The notes: a model not told the origin generated them from the sequence alone. Shown: positions 32,075 to 40,987, counted from the stretch's first letter. The stretch: 50,724 bases of DNA from Chloroflexota bacterium (GCA_029553955.1 JAKPJZ010000040.1:1-50724), one strand, 5' to 3'. Translations and numbers: made by a program.

Positions 32075-32341
32075 ATGGAGTTTGGCGTATGGTTTGCCGA
32101 CGACATGAAGCGCATACTGCAGTCGATCGCCACGACTGGCGATGACTTTGCCGCCATGGCCCGCAACGAGACGGACCCGAAGGTGCTGCAGGCCTACCAG
32201 GCCGGCTTTCACGCTGCGCTGCGCAGCGTCGCCCAGGCGCTCAACATCAGGCCACCGCATATGGAGAGCGCAGACGGCCTGCAGCTCGTCAAGCCCAGGA
32301 CGCGCCGGCGCCAGGGCGCAGCAAGACAGCCAGCAGCCTAA
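32075..32341 (+). CDS. small protein of unknown function
   Basis: An 88-residue protein with GAGGAGG 6 nt upstream of the ATG, a strong sign of a real gene. The first 65 residues are helical and mildly acidic (DDMKRILQSIATTGDDFAAM, then YQAGFHAALRSVAQALNI); the tail is basic (KPRTRRRQGAARQ). There is no membrane segment or known motif. A TACAAT box at 32025 without a clear -35 may be its promoter. It is followed by 850 bp of repeats. Confidence 0.6.
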   Translation: MEFGVWFADDMKRILQSIATTGDDFAAMARNETDPKVLQAYQAGFHAALRSVAQALNIRPPHMESADGLQLVKPRTRRRQGAARQPAA

Positions 32342-32480
32342 CAGCCTGTGGGAGAGGAAGCCTCCAGCCAGCCAACCGGGTTTCACGCTACGCACACGCC
32401 CAGTTCGGGCCCCTCGCGGAGCCAAATGCCAGGCTGTTCCCAAGACTGAGGGTGGCGACTTGCCTCTCCGACAGACTGCT

Positions 32481-32659
32481 AGTAGTACTCTGTCACTATG
32501 CCGTACGAAGCGGCTGGCCAGGTTCGTAGTCGGCGCTTGGGCGCCTTGACCCCTGCGGACTGGCGCCGCATCCGCACTTGGCGCCATGTTGGAGGGTCAA
32601 GGCGCTCAAGCGCCGACTACGAACCCATTGCACATGGCGATTACTGACAGAGTACTACT
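32481..32659. mobile_element. MITE-like element with AGTAGTACTCTGTCA ends
   Basis: Perfect 15-bp inverted ends lie at 32481-32495 and 32645-32659. Inside are inverted arms at 32521-32552 and 32594-32625 that match at 31 of 32 positions (GGTTCGTAGTCGGCGC outermost). No coding capacity and no clear target duplication. Confidence 0.65.
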
Positions 32660-32756
32660 GGAGCATCGGTCAAGTATTCCTGCGAAGGCCTCCAGATGGC
32701 TGAGTCGTCGCCCTGCAACGCCCACAAGGGGCTACGTCGCCCACACGACTACTTGA

Positions 32757-32927
32757 TAGTCCCTACGCGGTCGACATGCCTCGCGTATCGCAAGCCCCCC
32801 ACCCCCTGCCTGCGCCCTTTGGGCGCAGGCCCTAGCCCCGCACCCGGTGTGGGGGCGGGGAAGGGAAGCGGAGGGATGGGCCTCTGAGGGAGGCGACAAG
32901 CCCGGCCACGCGACCGCGCATGTACTA
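32757..32927. mobile_element. MITE family 1, copy B (shortened)
   Basis: A 171-bp copy with left end TAGTCCCTACGCGGTCGAC and right end CGACCGCGCATGTACTA. It shares ATGCCTCGCGTATCGCA and GGGATGGGCCTCTGAGGGAG with copy A but lacks its central palindrome. The flanks TACTTGA and TACGTGA are a 7-bp target duplication with one change. Confidence 0.78.
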
Positions 32928-33022
32928 TACGTGACCGAGGTTCTGGCCCCTTGGGGGCGTCTGGAGTCGAGGCTTTGGCCGGCTACCTGGCCGCGAAAGC
33001 GCCGGCGAGAAACCCGACGCAT

Positions 33023-33057
33023 AGCGAAGGCGCCGGATATCTCCCGGCGCCTTCGCT
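33023..33057. repeat. hairpin with 14-bp stem
   Basis: AGCGAAGGCGCCGG and CCGGCGCCTTCGCT pair around ATATCTC. It lies about 130 bp past the end of the leftward antitoxin gene and could end its transcript; the T-run is poor (GGGTTTCTC). Confidence 0.65.
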
Positions 33058-33189
33058 GTGTGACGAGCGATTTGTCGCCATGCTGGGTGCGAAGCGAGCA
33101 CAGCCCATCGGCGCTGGCGGCATGCGCCGTCAGGCCTGTTGATGGGGCCCCGCCTGCATCGCCGGAGCGGCGAGCGGCTACGCCCAGAG

Positions 33190-33573
33190 TCAGGAGGCGC
33201 TGCGGCTGCTCGGTGGCGTGCCCGCAACCTCGCGCTCGCGTTCCCGGCCGCCGTCGCCCTCAGGTGCACCTTCGCTCATGAGCCGCTGCACCTCTTCGCG
33301 GGCATGGGCAATCAACTCGGCGGCTTCTTGGCGGGTGAGCCTCCGGGTTGCCGTCAGGCGGTCGATCAGGCTCTCCTCTTCGCGGCGACGCTGCGCTTCG
33401 GACTCTCGCTGGGCCAACGCCATCAGATGCCGGTACTCTTCGATGTCGATAATCGCCACCTCGGGTGAGCCGTAGTTCTCGACAACCACATGCCGGCCCC
33501 CGTGACGTACCCTGTCGATGACCTCGCGCGTCCGCCGCGCCAACTCGGTCTTGCTGACAACTTCAACTTCCAT
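33190..33573 (-). CDS. Phd/YefM-type antitoxin, apparently without a toxin
   Basis: A 127-residue protein. Residues 1-60 match the Phd/YefM DNA-binding fold: VSKTELARRTREVIDRVRHG, VVVENYGSPEVAIIDIEEYR. Such proteins bind their own promoter and neutralise a toxin through the C-terminal part. Here the C-terminal region is a long charged helix (RESEAQRRREEESLIDRL, then LTRQEAAELIAHAREEVQRL) with a disordered Glu/Arg/Ser tail. AGGAGG lies 5 nt upstream of the ATG. No toxin gene (Doc, YoeB, PIN or similar) is seen on either side: upstream is the GH31 end and downstream are repeats. It may be a solitary regulator, or its toxin may be elsewhere or lost. Confidence 0.8.
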   Translation of the reverse strand: MEVEVVSKTELARRTREVIDRVRHGGRHVVVENYGSPEVAIIDIEEYRHLMALAQRESEAQRRREEESLIDRLTATRRLTRQEAAELIAHAREEVQRLMSEGAPEGDGGREREREVAGTPPSSRSAS

Positions 33574-33605
33574 ACAATCCTCCTATCGCGATTGGGTTCA
33601 CACAA

Positions 33606-33652
33606 TGCAGAGTTTACACGCAACATTGCAGTTTGTCAACTCGGCGTTGCAG
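33606..33652. promoter_or_regulatory. three TGCAG direct repeats at 21-bp steps (operator candidate)
   Basis: TGCAG occurs at 33606, 33627 and 33648, each preceded by A/T or T/T and exactly 21 bp apart, about two helical turns. They overlap both promoter boxes of the antitoxin gene. Autoregulation by the Phd/YefM protein is inferred. Confidence 0.6.
33611..33639 (-). promoter_or_regulatory. promoter of the antitoxin gene
   Basis: Minus strand: TTGACA (33634-33639), 17-bp spacer, TAAACT (33611-33616), leader about 30 nt. Confidence 0.8.
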
Positions 33653-33776
33653 TCCATCTGAAGGCCGTCGAGACTCCAGCGAGACTACAACCGGTCATGT
33701 ATTGCCGAGTATTCCATACGCTCCAAAGTATAGGCTGCCTGCTTGGCACTCGTCAACCCGGATTGATCTCTGCAAC

Positions 33777-35960
33777 CTATGGCTGCGCCGCTTCCGATTG
33801 GTAGACCAGCAGCGTGCCCTCACCGAGGCTCACTCGTGCCTTGCCCTTGCCCCAGCTACACTCCACCGCCTGCCCGTCGACCGTCACCGCTGCGGGCGGC
33901 AGCACGCCGTGCAGCACGGCTTCAACCGGCACGCCAAGCGCTGGGACGCACAGCTCCATCCGGCCACCGTCCACTCGGAGCGCCAGCTCGTGGGTGGCGC
34001 CGCCATCGGCGAGCACGAAACTGCCGCTCGCCTGCGGGTAGACCTCGAGGATGAAAGGATCGTCGGGACGTTCGCCGGTATAGTGGGCCAGGGGCCGGGT
34101 AGGGATGATCGCTCCGGCGCGGACCAAAAGTGGCAGCCGGTCGAGCGGCGCCCGGCAGTACACCCAGCCTGGGCCCTGATGGACGGCACCCGTCCAGTAG
34201 TCGACCCATTGCCCTCGCGGCAGGTACACCGCGGCGAGGCCGCGCAACTGAGACACCGGCACCACCAGCAGGTGTTCGCCCAGCAAGTACTCGCCGTCGA
34301 GCGACCAGGTAGTGCGGTCGCCGGGGTCACTCAAGACGAGGGGCCGCACCAGCGGCAGGCCCGTCTGCGCGCCGGCCACCGCCGACGAGTAGATGTAGGG
34401 CACGAGGCGGTGGCGGAGCCTGGCATACTCGCGCACGATGCTCTCGAGCCCTCGCCCCAGCGCGGCAAACTCGGCCGCGGTGCCTCCGTGCACAAAGGCA
34501 AAAGGCGAGAACGCGGCCACCTCGCAGGCGCGCACGAACTGCTTGCGCTCCTCGCACTCGGCCAGTCCCGGCGCCTCCTGCGCCCACAAGGGCACGCCGG
34601 CCAGGGCCAGGCTGAGGTCGCTGCCGGCGGGCTGCCACAGCACCGCCAGCCGTTGGCTGCCCGGCCGCCCGGCGGCCGCCCAGACGGGCCTGTGGCCCGC
34701 AGCCGCGCGCACGGTCGCCTGGTAGAGCAGAGGGTAGCGGCTGCGCAGGCGCCGGCCAGGGGTGCCGTCGTGATAGGCCGCTTCGGCGGGCACATCGCCG
34801 GCGTCGCCGGCCAGCACCCCGTCAAGGCCGGCTGCCAGCACCCGCTGCAGCCGCTCCTGCCACCAGGCTCGCGCGCCGGCGCAGGTCAGGTCGACCAGAG
34901 CCTCGCGCGTGGCGCCGCGGGCGCGCAGGTACGCCTGCCCCTGCCCGTCGCCCACCAGGTACCCCTTCCTCAGGCCCTCGGCATAGAGACGCGTTCCCAT
35001 GCGGATGTAAGGGCTGACCGCGAGCAGCGCATGAAAGCCGATCGAGTGCAGCTCGCGCACCAGGCCGGCCAGCCGCCGCTGGTCGCTGCGGCTCAATTCG
35101 AGGGCCGAGCCGCCGAGGCTGGCGCTATCGACCCGCACGGCATCGCTGGGCACGAGGCGGGCGCGCAGCGAGGCGCAGGTCTCGATCAGCGCCTCGCGTC
35201 CGCCCGGGCCGGTCTCGGTCAGGCACAGGCCAAAGGCCCAGGCCGGCGGCGGCTGCGCCGGGCCGGTGAGCTCGGCGTAGCGGCGCAACACCGCAGCCGG
35301 CGCCGGCCCCAGGATGATAAAGCAATCGAGTTGCTCATCGCCGGTCTGCGCCATGGCCACGTCGGGCGTGCGTTGCCCCAGGTCGAAGCATACCCCGTCA
35401 TCCGAGTGCACAAAGAGGCCATAGCCCCGCGTGCTCCACAAGAATGGGATGGCAGCCGCGCCGCCAGGCCCCCAGGCAACTGCCTGGCCGCGCCGGTTGA
35501 GGGCGCCCGGCGCGCCGCCGAGGCCGAAGAGGGGCTCATCCGGCTCGAGCGCCCAGGCCACATGCAGCCGCTCCAGGCCGTCTGTCTGCCGCTGCCGGCC
35601 CAGGGTCAACTCGAGCGGCGGCGCCGGCCCAGTGGCGCTGCCGGCATCGTGTACCCGCAACTGCCAGGGTGAGCAGGAGATGCGCGCGCGCACGAGCGGC
35701 GCCGAGAGGATGAGTTCACCCTCCCGCGCCTCGACGCGCACGCCCTCCGCCGGGCCACCCGCCAGGGCGAGCAGCTCGCTCGCGCGGTCCTCGAGGCGGC
35801 GGGGGCCCATCTCGACCCGCAGCACGCCCGCCAGGGGGCAGGTCAGGCGCACGTTGGCCGTGGCGCCCGCAGCGGTGCGGCAGTCGAGCCACACCCCGCC
35901 GCGGATCGCATCATGCCGAGTCCAGACCTCAATGGCTTCGAAGACAGGACTGTCGATCAC
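33777..35960 (-). CDS. divergent glycoside hydrolase family 31 protein
   Basis: A 727-residue protein with GH31 architecture: an N-terminal beta domain (about 1-220, DEPLFGLGGAPGALNRRG and WSTRGYGLFVHSDD), a barrel (about 240-560) and C-terminal beta domains (PLVRPLVLSDPGDRTTWSLD, EYLLGEHLLVVPV, LPRGQWVDYWTG). Family enzymes cut alpha-glucosidic or alpha-xylosidic bonds. The nucleophile region reads LDGVLAGDAGDVPAEA, with Asp386 or Asp389 in place of the canonical KTDFGE/WxDMNE, and the acid/base loop reads LWQPAGSD where WSGD is usual. Activity or specificity may therefore differ. No signal peptide is seen. GTG at 35960 has GGAG 6 nt upstream. Confidence 0.75.
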   Translation of the reverse strand: MIDSPVFEAIEVWTRHDAIRGGVWLDCRTAAGATANVRLTCPLAGVLRVEMGPRRLEDRASELLALAGGPAEGVRVEAREGELILSAPLVRARISCSPWQLRVHDAGSATGPAPPLELTLGRQRQTDGLERLHVAWALEPDEPLFGLGGAPGALNRRGQAVAWGPGGAAAIPFLWSTRGYGLFVHSDDGVCFDLGQRTPDVAMAQTGDEQLDCFIILGPAPAAVLRRYAELTGPAQPPPAWAFGLCLTETGPGGREALIETCASLRARLVPSDAVRVDSASLGGSALELSRSDQRRLAGLVRELHSIGFHALLAVSPYIRMGTRLYAEGLRKGYLVGDGQGQAYLRARGATREALVDLTCAGARAWWQERLQRVLAAGLDGVLAGDAGDVPAEAAYHDGTPGRRLRSRYPLLYQATVRAAAGHRPVWAAAGRPGSQRLAVLWQPAGSDLSLALAGVPLWAQEAPGLAECEERKQFVRACEVAAFSPFAFVHGGTAAEFAALGRGLESIVREYARLRHRLVPYIYSSAVAGAQTGLPLVRPLVLSDPGDRTTWSLDGEYLLGEHLLVVPVSQLRGLAAVYLPRGQWVDYWTGAVHQGPGWVYCRAPLDRLPLLVRAGAIIPTRPLAHYTGERPDDPFILEVYPQASGSFVLADGGATHELALRVDGGRMELCVPALGVPVEAVLHGVLPPAAVTVDGQAVECSWGKGKARVSLGEGTLLVYQSEAAQP

Positions 35961-36010
35961 TATCGGCTCCGAAACGGCCGAGCTATCCGCCCATGCGGCG
36001 GAGCGTCGTT

Positions 36011-36101
36011 AGGGGGTTTTGGTAGGTTGGTTGAGCGTGCCGACTGCCCCCGGCGCGCCATGGTCAGCCGGCACGCTCAACCAACCTAGCAAAACCCCTC
36101 C
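36011..36101. repeat. 91-bp imperfect palindrome with flank B
   Basis: GGGGGTTTTGGTAGGTTGG and its inverse pair with one mismatch in the outer arms; the centre (about 26 bp) has lost symmetry. Flank B follows (CTCCTGGCTCAGGGCCGGC, then CGGCTGTTGCCAGGA to about 36152), but flank A is missing. It looks like a decaying member of the family. Confidence 0.8.
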
Positions 36102-36180
36102 TGGCTCAGGGCCGGCTGATAGCGGAGCAGAATGCTCGGCTGTTGCCAGGACCCGATGGTGGCATGCCGGCCCTGGGCCC

Positions 36181-36218
36181 AGGCTCATAGTGCGCGCAGG
36201 CGTGCGCACTATGAGCCT
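36181..36218. repeat. 38-bp palindrome with AGGCTCATAGTGCGC arms
   Basis: 15-bp perfect arms flank 8 nt. It lies 6 bp past the end of the next leftward gene and is likely its transcript end. The arm words resemble those at 7217-7344. Confidence 0.75.
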
Positions 36219-36224
36219 GGCTTC

Positions 36225-38201
36225 TCATTCAGGGTCAAAGGCCGCCGGCTCATACACGCCGCCGGCGTTCCAAAAGAGCCAGCCGTGAGCCTGCGCGTCG
36301 GCGGCGCCTTGCTTCTCGAGCCGGAACTCGCGCGGGCCGTAGGCGACGCCAAAGAGCGAATAGTGTTGCAGCCACGGCCGGATGAGCGTCGTCGTCTGCT
36401 TCTGCGCATCGTCGACGCTGATCTTGACCACCTCGTAGGGCGAGCGCCAGGGGTCTGCCAAGCCCAGGTGTCCCGGCTCGTACATCGAGGGGTAGACCAT
36501 GGGCGAGATATAGTCGACCCAGGGCGCGACGTCGATGAGCCGCTGGCCGATGCCCAGGTCGCCCAGGCGCTGGTTGGGGTCCACCGAAGTCACCAGGCCA
36601 AAGAGGTCGGCCGAGAGAAAGACGCCGGTCTTGTCGAGCTCCCGGCGCACGTAGGCCAAAAAGTCGGCGATGGCCTGACAGCGCGGGTCGCGAAAGCTCT
36701 CCTTGATGAACACCATGTCGAAAATGTCGCCGTCGGAGGGGAAGCGCAGATAGTCGAACTGCACCTCGTCAAAGCCGAGCGCGGCCGCCTCCATGGCGAT
36801 AGCCAGGTTGTAGCCCCACACCTCCTCGCGGAAGGGGTCGGCCCAGGCCAACCCCTCGAGGTCCCTCCAGAGGCCGCCCTTGGCGCTGAGCACCGCCCAC
36901 TCGGGCCGCGCCTCGGCGAGGATGTTGTCTTTGAAGGCAACGATGCGCGCGATGGTATAGATGCCGCGTTGCCGGCACTCTTGCAGCACCTGCCGGATGT
37001 CGACCACCAGATCGGAGGCGGCGCCGATCTCCTGGAGCAGTGGATCCTGGGGCACAAAGGCGAGGTAGCCACGGTCGCTCTTGATGTCGATGACCACCGT
37101 GTTCATCTCGGTGCGCAAGACCAGGTCCAGGTCCTCCTGCACCTGCGCCTCGGCGCCCCTGACGAGCAGCCCAAAGGGGATGTAGAGGCCCTTGGCCTCA
37201 AAGGGCTCGAGCACGAAATCGGCCTCCGTCTCGTGGCCCAGCGGGCGCTCCACGCGCGCATAGCCCGCCAAGCGCACCACGATCGCCGCATCCGCAGGCA
37301 CGCCTTCCAGTTGGTACGCGCCGGCCTCGTTGCTGTAGGCCAGGCGCGGCTCCTGGCCCGGCGCTCGCACGAGCACCAGGGCGCCCGCGAGCGGTTGGCC
37401 GGCCTGGTCGCGCACGCTTCCCTGCAGCGTGTCGGGGCGCAGCCCGATGGCCACCGTGTCGCCCGGGCTGGCCGCCTGCACGCCGCTGGTGGCAAAGCCC
37501 GCGAGCGCCGCCGTGACCTCACTTCGCGGCTCCAGCCGGTCGTAGACGGCCTGCCCCTCGGCATCGGTCTGCGCCTGCCGGCCGCCGGCGGTCACCGTCA
37601 CGCCCGGCAGTGGCTCACCGCTGTAGAGGTTGCGCACCTGCACCGTCACCGGCAGCAACGTCAGCGCCACGTCGAGCGTCGCCTGGCCTTCGTAGGGCAC
37701 CGGGGCGGCATCCTGATAGTAGGTCGCGCCTGCGGTGATGGTGGCGTCGGGCCGCACGCGCTTGACCACATAGTGGCCCTGCGCGTCACTCTGTGCCTCG
37801 ACGTCGCCCGCGCGCACCCACGCCCCCGGCACAGGCTCGCCGGTCGTCGCATCGAGGGCTGTGCCCTCGAGCGCCACCGGCGTAAGGCTGAGGGTCGCGT
37901 TCTGCTCGCGCGAGAAGAGGCCGGCGGGCAGCGGGGTCGCCTGCGCCGCCTTGTAGCCCGGCACGGCGGCCCGCACCCGGGCAATGCCAAGCACGCCCTG
38001 CACTTGGAAGCGGCCCTGGGCGTCGGCGAGCAGTTGCTGCGAGCCGACGGTCACCGGAACACCGGCCAGCGGCTCGCCGGTCTCGGCGTCGCGCACAAGG
38101 CCATGGATGGTGCCGTTGATGTACGAGCAGGCAACAACTCCGGTCAGGAGGAGAGCGGCAGCGAGCGCTGCCGCGAGCAGCCTGAGGACCGGTTTGGGCA
38201 T
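36225..38201 (-). CDS. lipoprotein with repeated carboxypeptidase-regulatory-like domains and a DUF4015 glycosidase-like barrel
   Basis: A 658-residue surface protein. ATG at 38201 has AAGGAG 6 nt upstream. A lipoprotein signal ends in the lipobox VVAC near residue 20. Four tandem beta-sandwich domains of the carboxypeptidase-regulatory type follow (about 25-310), each starting with a G-x-V-x-D-x-x-T-G-E-P-L-x-G pattern (HGLVRDAETGEPLAGVPV; EGTALDATTGEPVPGAWV; QVRNLYSGEPLPGVTV; QGSVRDQAGQPLAGALV). Residues 315-658 fit DUF4015, a putative glycosidase barrel: VVIDIKSDRGYLAF, ARIVAFKDNILAEA, GFDEVQFDYLRFPSDG and YISPMVYPSMYEPGHLG. It is anchored to the membrane outside. The substrate is unknown. 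Confidence 0.84.
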   Translation of the reverse strand: MPKPVLRLLAAALAAALLLTGVVACSYINGTIHGLVRDAETGEPLAGVPVTVGSQQLLADAQGRFQVQGVLGIARVRAAVPGYKAAQATPLPAGLFSREQNATLSLTPVALEGTALDATTGEPVPGAWVRAGDVEAQSDAQGHYVVKRVRPDATITAGATYYQDAAPVPYEGQATLDVALTLLPVTVQVRNLYSGEPLPGVTVTAGGRQAQTDAEGQAVYDRLEPRSEVTAALAGFATSGVQAASPGDTVAIGLRPDTLQGSVRDQAGQPLAGALVLVRAPGQEPRLAYSNEAGAYQLEGVPADAAIVVRLAGYARVERPLGHETEADFVLEPFEAKGLYIPFGLLVRGAEAQVQEDLDLVLRTEMNTVVIDIKSDRGYLAFVPQDPLLQEIGAASDLVVDIRQVLQECRQRGIYTIARIVAFKDNILAEARPEWAVLSAKGGLWRDLEGLAWADPFREEVWGYNLAIAMEAAALGFDEVQFDYLRFPSDGDIFDMVFIKESFRDPRCQAIADFLAYVRRELDKTGVFLSADLFGLVTSVDPNQRLGDLGIGQRLIDVAPWVDYISPMVYPSMYEPGHLGLADPWRSPYEVVKISVDDAQKQTTTLIRPWLQHYSLFGVAYGPREFRLEKQGAADAQAHGWLFWNAGGVYEPAAFDPE

Positions 38202-38246
38202 GGGTGACTCCTTAAGGGGCAGAGGCCCGGTGGTGTAGGTAACAGG

Positions 38247-38275
38247 ATTATAACATGGAGTACGGGAATTACCAA
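38247..38275 (-). promoter_or_regulatory. promoter of the DUF4015 lipoprotein gene
   Basis: Minus strand: TTGGTA (38270-38275), 17-bp spacer, TATAAT (38247-38252), leader about 40 nt. Confidence 0.78.
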
Positions 38276-38311
38276 CCAAGCCTTGCACGAGTGTGCAGAA
38301 GCATTCGGCTT

Positions 38312-38392
38312 GTCATTGCGAGCGTAGCGAAGCAATCCCCAACGGCGTCTGCACCGCTACACTGGAGATTGCTTCGCCGCGCTCGCAATGAC
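38312..38392. repeat. 81-bp inverted repeat with GTCATTGCGAGCG arms
   Basis: GTCATTGCGAGCGTAGCGAA (from 38312) faces GCTTCGCCGCGCTCGCAATGAC (ending 38392, split by a short insertion). Repeats of this wording are scattered in many bacterial genomes. It lies in the divergent gap between the lipoprotein and nadE promoters. Confidence 0.75.
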
Positions 38393-38421
38393 GGGCTGAG
38401 TAGATGTGTGCTGGGGGCCTC

Positions 38422-38450
38422 TTGCCTCATCACCCTATTGGGCGTAGAAT
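38422..38450 (+). promoter_or_regulatory. promoter of nadE
   Basis: TTGCCT (38422-38427), 17-bp spacer, TAGAAT (38445-38450), with a short leader of about 16 nt to ATG 38473. Confidence 0.62.
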
Positions 38451-38472
38451 GCTCTCGTCAGGAACTGCGACT

Positions 38473-40473
38473 ATGAAAGGGCTGTGCCTCATGGGCGATC
38501 ACGCCTTTCCCCCGGCGTCGCTGGGCTACCTGCGCGTGGCGGCGGTCTCGCCCGAATTGCGCGTGGCCGATGTGCGCTTTAACGCACGGGCGATTATCAG
38601 CGCGCTACAGGGCGCGGCGGCGCACGGCTGCCGGCTGGCGCTCTTCCCCGAGCTGTGCCTCACCGGCTACTCGTGCGCCGACCTGTTCGGCCAGGCGCTG
38701 CTGCGCGAGGCGGCGCTGGCGGCGCTGGTGGAGGTGGCCGAGGCGACGGCGCGCCTCGGCATCGCGGCGGTGGTGGGGTTGCCGTTCGAGGTCGGCGGGC
38801 GGCTCTTCAACTGCGCCGCCTTCCTTGCGGAGGGCCAGGTGCTGGGGCTGGTGCCCAAGAGCTTTTTGCCCAACTCGAACGAGTACTATGAGGCGCGCTG
38901 GTTCACCCCCGCCGGCCGAGCGCCGGCGCCGGCGGTGGCGCTTGCCGGCGCCGAGGTGCCCTTCGGGGCCGACCTGCTCTTTGCGGCCGACAACCTGCCC
39001 GGCTGCACGGTGGGCATCGAGGTCTGCGAGGACCTGTGGTCGGTCAGCCCGCCCAGCCAGGATATGGCCCTGGCGGGGGCAACGCTGCTGCTCAACCCCT
39101 CGGCCGGCGACGAGCTCCTGGGCAAGGTCGACTACCGCCGCGCGCTCGTATGCCAACAGTCGGGCCGCTGCCTGGCGGCCTATCTCTATGCCGGGGCGGG
39201 GGCGGGCGAATCGACGACCGACGTGGTCTACTCGGGCCATTCGCTGATCGCCGAGAACAGCACCCTGCTGGCCGAGACGGCGCGCTTCCGGTTCTCCACC
39301 GAGATGGCGCTGGCCGATGTCGACGTCGAGCGCCTGGTGCATGAACGGCTCAGGAACTCGAGCTTCTCGGCGGCCACGCCGCGCCAGGCGCACCGGGTCG
39401 TCGGCTGCCACCTGCCCGAGCCGGCCACGGCGCGCGCCGAGCCGGTGCTGCTGCGGCCGCTCTCGCAGACGCCGTTCGTCGCGGCCGACCCGGCGCAGCG
39501 GGCGGAGCACCTGCGCGAAATCCTGCGCATCCAGTCGACCGGGCTGGCCAAGCGGCTGCGCCACATCGGGGCCGAGCGCGTGACCCTGGGCGTCTCGGGC
39601 GGGCTCGATTCGACGCTGGCGCTCTTGGTGACGCTGCGCGCCTTCGACGCCCTGGGCCTGGCGCGCAGCGGCATCGTGGCCATCAGCATGCCCGGCTTGG
39701 GCACCACGGCACGCACCCGCGCCAACGCCGAGCGCCTGGCCGAGCTCCTGGGCGTGACCCTGCGCCGCATCCCCATTGACGCCGCAGTGCGCCAGCACTT
39801 TGCCGATATCGACCACGACGAGGCGCAGCACGACCTGACCTACGAGAACGCGCAGGCACGCGAGCGCACGCAGATCCTGATGGACGTGGCCAACCAAGTC
39901 GGCGGCCTGGTGGTGGGCACGGGCGACCTCTCGGAGCTGGCGCTGGGCTGGGCGACCTACAACGGCGACCACATGTCGATGTACCACATCAACGCCGGGG
40001 TGCCCAAGACGCTGGTGCGTTACCTGGTGGAGTGGGCCGCCGAGCACGAGCTCGCGGGCGAGGCGGCCGAGGTGGTGCGCGATATCTGCGCCACGCCCAT
40101 CACCCCCGAGCTGCTGCCGCCCGACGCAGATGGGGCGCTGCAGCAAGAGACCGAGCTGACTATCGGCCCCTATGCGCTGCACGACTTTTTCCTCTATTAC
40201 ACCGTGCGCCACCAGTTCGCGCCGCGCAAGGTCCTTTTCCTGGCGCAGCAGGCGTTCGGCGATGCGTACGCGCCGGCCGACATCCTGCGCTGGCTGGCGG
40301 TGTTCTACCGGCGCTTTATCGGCCAGCAGTTCAAGCGCTCGGCCATGCCCGATGGGCCCAAGGTGGGCTCGGTGGCCCTCTCGCCACGGGGCGACTGGCG
40401 CATGCCCTCGGATGCTTCGAACGCGCTGTGGGTGGAGGAGCTGGAGCAATTGAAGCGCGAGTTCGGTTCGTAG
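38473..40473 (+). CDS. nadE: glutamine-dependent NAD+ synthetase
   Basis: A 666-residue two-domain enzyme making NAD+ from deamido-NAD+, ATP and glutamine. The N-terminal nitrilase-type glutaminase (about 15-300) has its triad Glu60 ([10 protein letters not shown]), Lys129 (VPKSFLP) and Cys185 (EVCEDLW). The C-terminal synthetase (about 340-666) has the ATP loop [15 protein letters not shown], then [35 protein letters not shown] and the late [12 protein letters not shown]. The length fits the two-domain form. ATG 38473 has AGGA 9 nt upstream; ATG 38491 is the alternative. It may be followed in the same unit by the small membrane protein gene at 40523. Confidence 0.94.
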   Translation: MKGLCLMGDHAFPPASLGYLRVAAVSPELRVADVRFNARAIISALQGAAAHGCRLALFPELCLTGYSCADLFGQALLREAALAALVEVAEATARLGIAAVVGLPFEVGGRLFNCAAFLAEGQVLGLVPKSFLPNSNEYYEARWFTPAGRAPAPAVALAGAEVPFGADLLFAADNLPGCTVGIEVCEDLWSVSPPSQDMALAGATLLLNPSAGDELLGKVDYRRALVCQQSGRCLAAYLYAGAGAGESTTDVVYSGHSLIAENSTLLAETARFRFSTEMALADVDVERLVHERLRNSSFSAATPRQAHRVVGCHLPEPATARAEPVLLRPLSQTPFVAADPAQRAEHLREILRIQSTGLAKRLRHIGAERVTLGVSGGLDSTLALLVTLRAFDALGLARSGIVAISMPGLGTTARTRANAERLAELLGVTLRRIPIDAAVRQHFADIDHDEAQHDLTYENAQARERTQILMDVANQVGGLVVGTGDLSELALGWATYNGDHMSMYHINAGVPKTLVRYLVEWAAEHELAGEAAEVVRDICATPITPELLPPDADGALQQETELTIGPYALHDFFLYYTVRHQFAPRKVLFLAQQAFGDAYAPADILRWLAVFYRRFIGQQFKRSAMPDGPKVGSVALSPRGDWRMPSDASNALWVEELEQLKREFGS

Positions 40474-40522
40474 TGGGCGCAAGCGCCCGCGACGAGTCTT
40501 TGTAGCCAACTCTGGAGGCATT

Positions 40523-40678
40523 GTGCGTGAGCCCGGGGTGCGCGCGGGGTTCTGGATTACGATTGTTGCTGCGATTGTGGTGCTCGGGCTCGCCCTGCGT
40601 GGCTACTGGGAGTGGGCCGTCGTCGGCCTGATTGCCCTCGCGGTGTTCAGCCGCCTGCCCTTCGTGCGCCTGCCCTAG
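40523..40678 (+). CDS. 51-residue membrane protein
   Basis: GTG at 40523 with GGAGG 4 nt upstream opens 51 codons. The product begins VREPGVRAGFWITIVAAIVV and continues LGLALRGYWEWAVVGLIALA, VFSRLPFVRLP. Two hydrophobic helices (about 10-26 and 30-44) are joined by the short polar turn RGYWEW. The ribosome site and membrane-protein composition support it. It lies 49 bp after nadE on the same strand, and a composite hairpin element follows. Function unknown. Confidence 0.65.
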   Translation: MREPGVRAGFWITIVAAIVVLGLALRGYWEWAVVGLIALAVFSRLPFVRLP

Positions 40679-40704
40679 TGCTGCAACCGTACCTATCCAT
40701 AGTG

Positions 40705-40905
40705 GCTCGCTATCCGGGCTTCACGCTCCGCACACGACCGGAAGGGAACCTTTTTGGGGGTGGGTTCTCGGTGGGTTGGCTGGTCCCTGGCCGCCCGTGG
40801 GCGGCCAGGGACCAGCCAACCCACCGAGAACCCACCCCTTCCGGGCTAGGGCCGGGCTTGACGCTACGTACACACCCGGCTGCTACCAGGATGCTGGCGA
40901 GGCGG
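40705..40905. repeat. composite hairpin element
   Basis: Flank A (CCGGGCTTCACGCTCCGCAC, then GACCGGAAGGG) precedes the palindrome and flank B (TTCCGGGCTAGGGCCGGGC, then CGGCTGCTACCAGGATGCTGG) follows. Orientation matches the copy at 14967. Confidence 0.72.
40757..40838. repeat. 82-bp palindrome with 2-nt centre
   Basis: All 40 stem positions pair; only the central GT is unpaired. The outer left arm is GGGGTGGGTTCTCGGTGGG. Confidence 0.94.
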
Positions 40906-40987
40906 CGAGTGGTGGCACGACTGATGCAGCGCTTGCGGCTACAGGCCGCCATCTGCAATCACAGCAATGGGAGGCAAGCGACGCCCA

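Larger units (their letters stand above)
32342..33189. other. 848-bp non-coding repeat cluster
   Basis: There is no supportable gene. In order: a decayed flank of the composite hairpin element (TTTCACGCTACGCACACG near 32381), a second MITE-like element (32481-32659), the word CATCGGTCAAGTATTC (from 32664) that recurs near 50244, a MITE family 1 copy (32757-32927) and a 14-bp-stem hairpin (33023-33057). It looks like a preferred landing site for insertions. Confidence 0.7.

Noticed and set aside
32925..33269. Possible toxin gene next to the antitoxin
   Set aside because: The leftward frame overlaps the antitoxin's end, is Arg/Ala-rich, lacks a ribosome site and shows no toxin motif.
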